Assembly (NCBI RefSeq): GCF_037975245.1
Contig: NC_092562.1
Span: forward strand, 25,925,054 to 25,989,053
Reading direction: 5' to 3'
Length of the DNA stretch: 64,000 nucleotides
Origin: Apostichopus japonicus
Taxonomy: Eukaryota; Echinodermata; Holothuroidea; Aspidochirotida; Stichopodidae
Position numbers and translations under genes: made by a program. Position 1 is the stretch's first letter. Each line of letters begins with the position of its first letter. A model generated the notes under the pieces. The model was not told the DNA's origin, searched no databases, and saw nothing but the letters and a program-made list of their open reading frames with translations. Shown one piece after another: positions 29,901-41,900 of this stretch.

Positions 29901-32900
29901 GTCGTAAAGTTTATATATGGCACAGTTTAGTAGATAGATATTTTTTCCTCAGCACAACTTTCCAAGCGATCATACCTTTTGTCAAATTCTGTCGAGGCTG
30001 TCCTTTTCTATTGTGCCACAAAAAATCCAATCACCCACAAGCATGTCACTCCAATCAATCTGTGATTTTAATATAGTCCTATAAAATTGTGAGGAGATTG
30101 ACAAATTAGATATTAACCAATCACCAGTGGTTTAACAGTTGTCCTTGGCCCTTGCCCTTTAACACTTAAGGACAAAAAGATAGTGAAGGCTCTTGGAAGT
30201 GGGTAGAAAATTTGCAAGGACAATAGCCATTGATCATAAAGTTTGCAAGTCGTGTATTCATCATTTAACATCATTTTATTGCCTATCATTAACTATTAAC
30301 TGCAGCTTCTAAGGAATCTTATACGGAACTAAAATTTAATTCATAATATTGTCCTTGTTACGAAGTTATACTATTTGTCAATTATATTCGCAGCGTTCAG
30401 CGTCATACGACATTGAAGCTATCCCTATGAGGTCTGTGTCCAGGCAAGCTAGCTTCAAATCACAGACCTCAGTCATGACCAGAACAGACCTTGAGATGGC
30501 TCGGAGTGACATTACCATCGGCAAGGTGTGCTTGAGTGAAGACACTCACGACATATTCCATGGACAGATCATCTTTGGCAATAAAACTAAAAGCGTTTAT
30601 CTGAGGCACACGAAAGGTAAAGATAATCGTTCCATAAATTTAGATTGCACACCAGTTAGAGGTGTGCTTGTCTCTTTATTGGAATATCTAAAATAATACA
30701 TATGCCTTTCTCTGAATTGTCCCTGCATGCTGTTTCATGAATGAATTTGCCTAGTATTAAGTCATATATGAAGATTTTCTGTAACTATTATTTCTCTGTG
30801 TGTTACACTTCTAATACATGTTATATAGTTCACAAGATCACAGATGTAGATTATGATACTTTTCCATTTACAGGAGTTTAAAGCCATTGAAGACTCGCCC
30901 CAAACCGCGTGCGACCATCTGAAAAAGTTAACTTTCCGTTGCTTACAAGTGACGTTTTGTTTGTGTCGCTACAAAATGCAGACAGTACAGTAATGAAACG
31001 TGATACCTTGTTATATTTAGCTGGACCTGAGTTGTCCATCGCTGTATTGTTTGTACACTGTGCTGTGGGTATTGACCGCAGCTGTATGTACTGACTGTAC
31101 ACTAGTGTCTAATTACCGATGGTAGCAAGCTGTGTGTGTGTATTTTCAGGGATCGATGGTGGTGTCTAACACTTTTGTTACACCTCATTCCATACTAGGT
31201 CAGATTACCGGCATTAGACGTTTCTTTTGCGCGAGTCTTCATACCCATTAAATAACAACTACACCCTTGTCTGTCTGTAGTATTCTACAGGACTTATGTA
31301 TGTTAATCTTTTTGTTATTATCTCTGCTGATTCACAGGAGAAATGGATAAGAGGAAGGTTAGGGAAGAATTAACAGCTCTGAAGCTAATAGCAGACAACC
31401 CTCATGTTATTCCATTCCTTGGTACATGCACAAAGGATGGTGAGTTGTGGTTATATATTCATCCCACACAATCAAGAGGCTTGAACAAAATAAGGAACAG
31501 CTTCAATACTGGCAATGAAGAGGCTTGAACAAAATAAGGAACAGCTTCAATACTGGCAATGAAGAGGCTTGAACAAAATAAGGAACAGCTTCATTACTGG
31601 TTTTGTGAATTTTTCTTTTTCTTTTGAAGGCAATTTTAGAGGATTATGGTTGAGATTTTAATGAAGGGCAAATAGAGTCAGGCTAAAACTGGCAATAAGG
31701 AGGAGCAGGTGGGGGAGGGGGGGGGGAGTAGTGCAGGAGTCATGGGAAGAGGGGCACCATTCTCATTCTGTTGTAAAAGTTGGAGCCACGGTCACCTTAC
31801 CTGCTCAGTGAGACTTGATTCTGGCCCTCAGATTGTGCTAATGATGTTGGTCAGTGGTGTGATTGTGAGGAACAATAAAATAATGTCACAAAGTTTCCCA
31901 CTTTTTGTTGCCATCGTGTAGGTCCATATTACCTCATCTTTGGAAGAGACGAAATATCTCGTCTAGATGTCTGGTTGAAGGATCTGCACAAGGCCCACAG
32001 GCCTTTGAGAAAGCGTTCACCAGACTTCAACGTCTCTGCAACATTAATGCCCCAGTTACTTCAGTTTGGGGTCGATGTCGTGAATGGACTCGGTCACCTG
32101 GCATCTGTTAATGTGAGTTTTAATGCTTCATTACTTGGTCCATCCATATCTCTGTCCATTTCTACGTTCGTTTCTTCGTTTCATATGATTGATATGTATT
32201 ATTTGAAATTTTGACAATACTTGACTCCATGAATATTTAAAAATACAGTCTATAGATCCCAAGGAGATTCTTTGGAGATTTCAATGCAGTTTAAAAATGC
32301 AGTCCTCTATTTTTTTTTGGGGGGGGGTGGGGGAGGGCGATGATTTTAATGATATTGTGCATGATTCAATCACTATCCTTATATATTATTTTATAATAGG
32401 GCAGATGAAAAAGTTGTAAAAGAGATGTAACAATTAAGGCAATATTATTTTCAAAACCTCAACTCTCTGAGCAATTGATAGAGCAGAGCAATGTGTTTTT
32501 TGTTTTTGTTCATTAGCTCCATTGTGATAGATGCAGAACATAATACTTGTATCATTATAACATATAATACATGTAGCAAATTGGTATTTATAAAAATTTG
32601 CATTTCTATAGCAAGTTGCCTAATAATTCCCAGTGTATGATAATGAATAAAGTTTTTTTTATTGCAGTATAAAGTCACACTATTATTTACCTACCCTTTT
32701 CAGTGTGTTGCTCATCACCTCGGAGCTAAAAATGTTGTTCTCACAGAAGATTTGGTAGCTAAGATTGCGGACTACCCACCCAGTGTCAGTAACAATGGCA
32801 AACCCAAGAGGTCACAGGTATGTGAGCAAGACAAGATGACAGAAGTTGCTAAAGCCAGCAAATGTTATCAATGATGAATTAATTATGTGATTTAGGAATA

Positions 32901-35900
32901 TTCTCCCCTTGTTGGTGACGTTAGCCAGGTAAAAATTATAATTGGTGAAACAGATGTTTTCCCCCTGACGTGACACTGGGTCACTGTGCAATCAGTCTGT
33001 CGGCAATCAGCCTATACCTCCAGGCATACATCAGCCCTACACATCCAGCCCTGCACACCCAACCCTACACATCCAGCCCTATGCATCCAGCCCTATGCAT
33101 CCCAGCCATAAGCATCCCAGCCCTACACTTGCCCTTAATTCAACCCTACACAGTCAGTCCTAAATCAGCCCTATACAGTCAGTCCTAAATCAGCCCTATA
33201 CATTCATCCTTTCATTATCACTACACATCCAGCCCTACACTTTCAGCCCTGTGAAAGTCTTACATCAGCCCTACACATTAAGCATATCCAGCACTACAGC
33301 AGCCCTGTATTTATTTACTTAGCAATTAAAGGCAGCTTTATTTTATTTGACATTGCAACAAGTTTTACCAAAGCAGTGCTGAGTATTACTATAAATAATG
33401 TTGCAATTGTTCACACTAAGAGACTAATAACTTCTTCTTTAACTTTGAGATAAGTTAGCTCAACAGTCTGTTCAGTAATGCTCTAGACTATGTTTCTGGT
33501 TTGATTCTATAATTATCAATTATCTCAACAGAAAACAACAGATTCCAGATGGATGGCCTTTGAGACCCTTCTGTACAATACATATTCATCCAAGACCACT
33601 ACGTAAGACAAATTCAGATATCTCTCCTCTTTTCTCACCAACTTTGACTTAATGTTAAATGACTTGACCTGTTATGCTAGCCTTTTGTGTCCTTTCCTTT
33701 TTAACTATAGATAATAACATTTGAATTTTTTCTTTAACATATACTTGTTATGACTTTAAAATTTAAAATTACATCAGTGTCTTAGCTTCTTAAGCTTAGC
33801 GTCTTAAACTTACATCAACATGCCCATCATCACATTCTTGTGATGTAAAAGTACCTACTGCTTTAAAAGTCATACACACTCTCGAAAAAGTGTTTGTTTA
33901 ATCAAAAATCTCAGGCTAGAAATGCAGTCAGTTGTTCAAATGAATGATGTCATGTCATTTGAAGCTGATTTGTGAAACATTTATAAGCTAAGGAATATAA
34001 ATGGAGGTGTGCAATGTTGTAGCATACATATTAAAGGACAGTGGTCAGTGATATAGCACACTGAAACATTTCTAGTTGATTTACAACTTTTTATTTGAGG
34101 CTTATTATTGGGTGGTAAACCTGTCAGTAACATCTCTGCTTTTCCTCTCATGACAGATGGTCTTGTGGCCTGATATTGTGGGAAATAATGTCCTATGGTG
34201 AGTTATTAATTTTCTCGTTGTTACCCTAGTAATTTCTAGGACTCTTTTGTTAATAACTTAGTTCGGTAGATATTTCAAATCTTTTCAAATACTGTCTCCG
34301 ACACAGTGAAGAGATTACCAATGAGAAAGAAGATGAACCATTGACATCACGTTTCATTTTATCATTTCAAATTATCTGAGAGAAGCAATATGTAACCAGT
34401 GAAAGTTGTACTTTTCATTTCTAGACGATAAATGATATGAACTCTTATCTAGTTTATCAAGAAAAAGAAAAGAAAAGGAAAACACAATTGTGTGAACAAT
34501 CATCTGTTCCAAAAGTTTGTTGTAAATTAAAAACACTTTCGTGGACCTATTTTGAGTTTTTTCATCTCTTCTTAAACTTTTTTAAAGGACAAAAGCCGTT
34601 CAGTGAGGTACAGTTGGAGGATATATGGCAACACTTAGCCGGTGGAAATACCATCTCACAACCTCAAGGTTGTCCAAGTGGATTGTAAGTTTAATATTCT
34701 TTTATACATAAATCAGTATCAATGGGCCAAAATATGCTAACAAATATTACAAAAATTAGTCAGGTATGAGAACATTTTCTGATTGTTTGTCATATTTTCT
34801 CAGCGTCTTTGTGTATGTTTTCCCTAATGAAATGTATTAAAGTCTAAATTTGATGTTATCTATATATATATATTATATGTTGTGAGTTTATTGGGTGGAC
34901 TCCAGGTTACTATCTGTAGCTATGAAATTCCTTGATAGTCAATATCATAAGATGTATGAAGTTTGCTCTTAGTACAGATGCTGTTTCAACATAATTTGCA
35001 TTGTCAAAAAACATGTTGGGTAACATTAAAATTCAGATTGAATGGGTAGATCATGTATTAGAATGTAGTGAATAGCATTCAGTGAACATGTCTTTTCATA
35101 TATTTTCGCTTCCCTTTAATCACCATAGGTCAGTTAAATGAGCAATAAACTCTTCAACATTGTTCTAACATTTGTGTTCCAACAAAGTTCCAACATTTGT
35201 GTATCGTCTGCCTTTGCTGTTATTTGGGTATTTAATTATCAAGACAATGAATCTGTCTGTTCTCTTGTAGGTCATCATGCATTACCACTCTTTGGCCTAT
35301 AGTTCCATCTGTAAATTTTATCAACTGTATTCTTTCATATCCCCCTCCCCCCTCTCCCCTTCCCCCTCCCATTCATTTGGTGTCAGGCAGGTCTGGGTTA
35401 TTAGTTGAATGCCTAAGAATAAAAATGAAAACAGACATGTTCAGAATATATTTGGTCATTGATTTACGTCCGAGTCTGACAAAACACGCCAGCTTCTCGG
35501 GTCTTATTTATTCTAGTGAATCTCATCTTTAATTATTTTGGTTCCAAGCCTACTTTTTTCGTGCAAGAGGTTCTTCCGTTTTTCTTGACATCAGCAGACA
35601 TGTTTAATATAGTCACTTTAAGTCATATAAAACATCATTAAAGTTATGATTTATCTTTCTATTTTTCTGTCAGATTTGACATCATTAAGAGGTGTCTCCT
35701 CGTGGAACCAAAGGAAAGATTAAGCATCGAACTTGTTGTGAGGTTGATGGAAACTAGATACAAGCAGATGACGATACAGGTATGGAATATTTGAAACATC
35801 ATTTAAGCATTTCTGTTAGCTCCAAGGAACATAGAGGCATACATAACACAAAAGACTGAAAAATAACCTGAAATCTGTGGTAGTACTTCATGAAGGCTTA

Positions 35901-38900
35901 CTGTACTATATTGTGTTACCACAGATACTTGTAAAAACAAATATCAGATCATTTATCTAGCAATTCTTTCTTAAATAATTTGCTTAGTTGTTATTTCACA
36001 TTGCCAACCCTCATATTCCCCCCTCCCCCCTCCTAGGAAAAGCAATTTCAGTTAGTTTTTGAAAATATTAGATTCTTAGTGTGTCCATCACCCTTGTTTA
36101 TCTGTCTCCAAACAAGACCGTTGAAGCTTAAACAGAGATGAGTAAATCCAGTTTTACTATAATGAGACCTTAAATTTGATAGTATGACAGTTGATGGAAA
36201 GCATTAGTAATTGGGACAAGTAAATCTAGTAGTTCGCAGAATATCGATTGACCGTCTCTGAATTCTTGTCATTTCTTTTTAATCTTATATCTTGTTTGAC
36301 ATTTCTGTATCTTTCTTCTACAGACCGAAGTGGAATTTATGGAGAACACGAACAGTTTGAAGATCCTCTGTAAAGAAAACTCCCGACAAAGTTCTCTACT
36401 TCTAGAGTTATTGGCCAAAGTGAATATGAAGAAGGTAATGACAGTAATGGGAACAGAAGGGGAAGGAGGAAATTACATAACAGGAGAGGAGCTGTTTTAT
36501 TTTAGTGTTGGTGGAGAGGGGGGGGGAGGGGGAGAATGGAGGTGGCATGGATTTGGACTTACTTCTTAACTGTGTTTCTTGTTACTAAACTAGTTATTCA
36601 GGATCATTTGTTGCTACAAGCAAACTTGCAGAAATTTCAAGAACTTCTCCATACTACATCCCATTGACTACCCCTACACCTGGAATATCCCCTCACCCCC
36701 CCTTGACTTCCGCAAGGGAGCTACGTGTAGACCTCATCACATGACTTTGTCTAGTGCCCAACTAATTACATATTTGTAACTAATTACACTTTTGTAACTG
36801 ATTGCACATTGTAACTAATTGCATATTTTAACCAATTACATATTGTAACTAATTGCATATTTATACAGCAGTAATATTTTAAGTGATTAACTCTCACACC
36901 AATATTTTCAGACTCGTCATGTTCCATCAAGAATGATGGCGGTACAGTATGCTGCTGCAGCATTCCCGGCCGATAACGTCCTCTCAAAGTTTGTCTTGTT
37001 GCAAGCTTGCGGTGACGAGTAAGTTTCTTTCAATTGTGTTGATCCTTTCAAATTCCTGACATGTTTATAGCTTAGTAGCAAATAGCCAGGCCCCAAAAAA
37101 ATGAAAACATTTCTATTTGTTCTAGCTTACTTCAGAAATATTTCAAATGTAAAAATATGCTAAATACTTGGAATGCTCATGTAAGGGCTTAATTGATGGT
37201 GATGTTGGCTTCTCAGTATAGATCTAAATGTAATAGTTGATCCATTTTTTGTGTAATGGTCTTAAGGATATTTAACCATATTTAACCAATAAAAACATGT
37301 TAGTTTAGCTTGATGCAAACATCATATAGAACCCATAGATCACATCCACAACCCATTTGTCCTTGAAAAAAGTTGTAAACATGTTATTCATGACCATAAA
37401 ATGTTGCCATTTTCTGTTAAGTTTTGCATTGCATCTGAAAAACTTTATTAAATGTCTGTATGTTAGACCAAAGTATTCCAGCTACTCATGTTCATAAGAA
37501 CATTTTGACAAATAAAAATCATTTCTCAAGACTGGTAGTCCCTATTTCTGATAATGAATGACAACACACCATTGAGTAGAGATCTGAAGGCCATGATTAT
37601 GGTAACTGATAACTTGACATGGGTAACATGAACATGGTAACTTAATGTTGCTCTTTACTTGCAGAAATGAAGCGTTGACCAGGAGAGCCCAACAGCTACT
37701 GGGTGAACACATACGTGTAGCCTCTGAAGATGTCAGGAATGGTCACCCATTAAATGCTATGATGCCTAGCTTTCCTGCTATGGTCATGCATGTTAAGCAA
37801 CAGGTGAGCCCCCAAAAAAAATGCAGAAAAATGATCTGGTACCAACCATCTGTAAAACCATGAAGTAGATATTCTGTTGGCTGAAACTTGGTTGCTTAAA
37901 ATATTGCTGGAATTTCTCTACATTTTTTAGGATAAAACCATATCTTTACAGCAGTTTTCACAGAAATGGTATGGGCTATTCATATTTGGTGATATTTTGT
38001 GATTGTATCTAGTCACAGCAGAGTGAATGATGGCATCGATGGCTGTTCAGCTGTAAATGTTTATATTTATCTTGGAATAAATATTTTCAATATTTTTAAA
38101 CAAACCGCAGAAATTTTTTGTTCGATTCTGCTGATATGCTGACATGAATCAGTACCTGTAATAGCTAACTACACGACTAAGCAAAAAAAAAAACCAATAT
38201 GAAGCATATTTAGCATGTCTATATTCTGTGTGTATTTGTCCCTTCTGTTATTGTAACTTGTCATTCAGCCTGTGAAGAAGATCCTGCTAGGATCGAAAAG
38301 TCAGGCCAAACTTACTTTTACACATTCTCTTACACAGGCTCTTTAGTGGATAAGTAGTTTGCTAAAAATTTTTGTTTTATTTAGATTATTCATATGTAAA
38401 TCAAACTCTTTCCACACAAGTGACACCATGAAAATAAGAATTTGAGGGCAAACATTTAAATTCAATATCATGACATTATTTTTATATTTTATTTTTTAGG
38501 CATCAGAAGCGTTGCCTAGGTCATCAGTAAAGACCAGAAGTCCTTTGGGTGTCTTCAATATCCCTTTCAACCCAGTTGCTTATCAGAAGGTAAGAAATAG
38601 GCATGAAATGTGTTAGAATACTTTCACATACAGACCGTTATATTTGGTGTGATATTGACACAGATAGGACATGTGGTCCTTCTTCTCCTCGGTCGACTCT
38701 GGTAACATGAAAAATTTAAGATTAAAAAGAGAAATTGAAAAGGATATATATTACTTCTGCCGTATGGTACATGTTTATATGCATGTATGTTAAATACAAA
38801 CAGTATGTTACATGTTTTACATATGCTTGGCAATATCTGTATTTATGTCAATATTGGCACCGTTGTGGTAGGCATAATGGAGTAGATTGCATTGTTAATT

Positions 38901-41900
38901 CACATGGTCGGCCGCCAAGGAGGTACCAATACCGTCCTATGTTATATTTGTATGTTTAATACAAACAGTATGTTACATGTTTTACATATGCTTGGCAATA
39001 TCTGTATTATGTCAATATTGGCACCGTTGTGGTAGGCATAAATGGAGTGGAGATTGCATTGTTAATTCACATGGTCGGCCGCCAAGGAGGTACAGTACCA
39101 ATACCGTCCTATGTTATATTTGTATGTTTAGCAAATATGACAAACACAAAATATAAGAAACTGAAAACACTAAAAAAGGAAAATATGACAAACAGTAGAA
39201 GCAATTTTGAGAGATTTCTACACTCTTTATATTGGACATGAGAATACAAAGCTGAGCTGATCAATGTACTGTAACTGAATTAACTAAGTTAATGAATAGT
39301 CCTAGTTTATGGCCCTAGTTTTACAAAACTACGTACTTTAAAATTTGTTATCCCATTTCGAGCTGGGGTTTCTATGTGTTTCCCTGATAAAGTCATTGAA
39401 TTGTTCGGACTGTGCCATAATGTGTATTGCACCATGTGAAGGTTCCAGGGCTATACCTTCAATATTACTTATTTGATATCTGCTATTATCAACAAAGATT
39501 ACATAGCAAACCGCACCATTTGTGTCACGTCCCACAGATCGCAGAGTACCTACGAATGAGTCTGGCATATTCCTGCGGCCTTGTACCGGACACATCCTCC
39601 GTGGATGACAAGATGCTTCAAGCACCTCAGATGACCGGCTACATCAATACCTTACATCAGTTAGATGAAGAGAGCGACCGCTCTCCTCTCACAGTTTACG
39701 TTGGGATGCTGCGTCAGTTTGTATCCGCCACTGGTAGTGTAGAAGCTGTCTATCAGCTGCTGGAAGTGGTCGCCATGGCGCCAGATCATCTCGCTCCTCC
39801 TTTCATCCCACGAGTAGATCAGTTAAAGGTAAAAAAAGAACCTTCCAGTGCTTGAAAATCAAAGTTTTTATTATGTCTGGGAGAAACTTCTTTGATTATG
39901 CTTATACTTTAACTAACTTGGTCTTATAAACTACAAGGCAGGTTTGGCAGTTGAAAGGGTTTTTGATAAAGATTAGTAGACAAAGGGTTTGGCATCTCAT
40001 GAAATTTTGCCTAATTTCTGGGAGTGTATTTACACAATACAGAACACTTTGTCTTAGAAGGACGAATTTAAGTACTTGCTTGTTTAATTCAGTTCTCTAA
40101 ACAATGTCCAGAGATTTTGATATTGTATATACAATTTGTGATTTTCCTTTGTTATATTCTTTCCAGATGCTATTACACTCTGAAGACAGAACTGTCCAAC
40201 AACTCACCGCTGAGTTGTTAGGCCTAGTACTTTGCTATGCCAAATCCACCCTCGCAGAAGACTACATGCAAAAAGCCACAAAATCACTGCAGAATCCTGT
40301 AAGAATCTACTCATTCCATTTAAAGTTTACATTGCTTGTTTCTCAAAGTCTCAGAGATATCACAACAAGAAATAAAAATCTCAACAAGGAAACTTGTCAG
40401 CATTTTGAAGTTTTGTTTCTTTAGGTAACCTAGAATATTTGTTTTTCAGGTAGACTTTTTGAAGGGCTCAAGTTTTTCAACTAAAATACTTTTTAAATGA
40501 GCCCTGGCAAAATGTTAGTGGGAATTTTTTAGTACTTGACCAGAGATAGGAATATATATATATCTTTGTATATATATATATATATAGTTGTTTGCATTTA
40601 ACCTAAAACAGCTATAATATTGGGTGTTTGAATTTCGGTAATCATAATATAGTAAAAATGTGGAAATTGATATGAATCAGTCTTAAAGTTATTCCCTGAT
40701 TTGGGTATTAGCTTATTATTGTGGAACAAGGTACTTTAATTGGCACAAACTGGACACAATACTATAAACCTGGAATGAAGCTTGATCAAGTTAAAAGATG
40801 CTAGCTGTAACAGGCTGCCTTTAGTTAGCTTTAATATACAGCCTTAATTTAGATTCCAACAAAGGCAATCTTTTATTTTATTATAATTTTTTCACCAGTC
40901 GTTAGACACCCAAAGAGTCTCTCTCTGGAGTCTTGGTCACATTATCAGCAGTCAGATGAAGAAGGAAAGAGAGGCAGGGAGGGATACATTTATCAGCCTG
41001 GAGGACGAAACTAAACTCACAGAGGATAATCTGTACCGACTCGCTACAGAAGCTATAGGTAAATGAATGTCTTCTTAAAAAGATCATCTTAGGAGTTGAG
41101 CTAATAATCGTGGATAAAGATTTGGCTCTAAAGAAATTTTCTTGTGTTCTCTCCCCATCATGTCCTTCTAATAACTATAACTTTAAATGTCTGCTTTCGT
41201 CCCCTTAAAGATATTATAATGCAGAATTCATAGGTGCATGGCACTATGTGATTGTAGTGAAATTGGAATAGCTTGTATAGGTTCCATTCCTCACTTCAGA
41301 GTAATACGATTAACATCTCTTGGACTCATTTTACAATCTTGAAGACCATAATGTTTAGGTCAGCTAAGTTGCGTTGGTATTAAGCCTTCTTTATGAACCC
41401 AATTAATATCATTTTGTTTTTCTATTTGTAGAGAATTTGTTTAGCCACAGAGTTGACATTTTAAATATTTTATATTTACGTGTCTCGTGAATAAGGTAAA
41501 ATTGTGAATCAAGACCCCCCTAAGACCCCCCCCCCCAATGCCTCCAATAAAATTGTTTAGATTCTCAGGTTTTTGAGAAATTACAATTTTTTCTGAGATC
41601 TTTAACATGACATTCATCATCTTCTTTTAATTCTCTGTCAATAGTCACAAAGTTACAGCATAACAACTTGACGGTGGTACAAGCAGCTTGCTATTCCTTG
41701 TCGGTTATAGCCCAGCAGGGACCCCTACCCCTACCGAAAGGGGGCGAAGCATCTACAAGCGAAACGGTCAGCAAATTGGACATAGTCCATCTATTAACAG
41801 ATATTGTCAGTGACAGAAAATTACCCATAGAGGTAAGTGTAGTCGACCTCTCGTCCCACAATATAATTATTACACATTTTGTATACATCAGAATAATATG

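Noticed and set aside
39338-39625. 95-codon minus-strand frame over exon 44
   Set aside because: Antisense shadow of the best ECM29-like exon.
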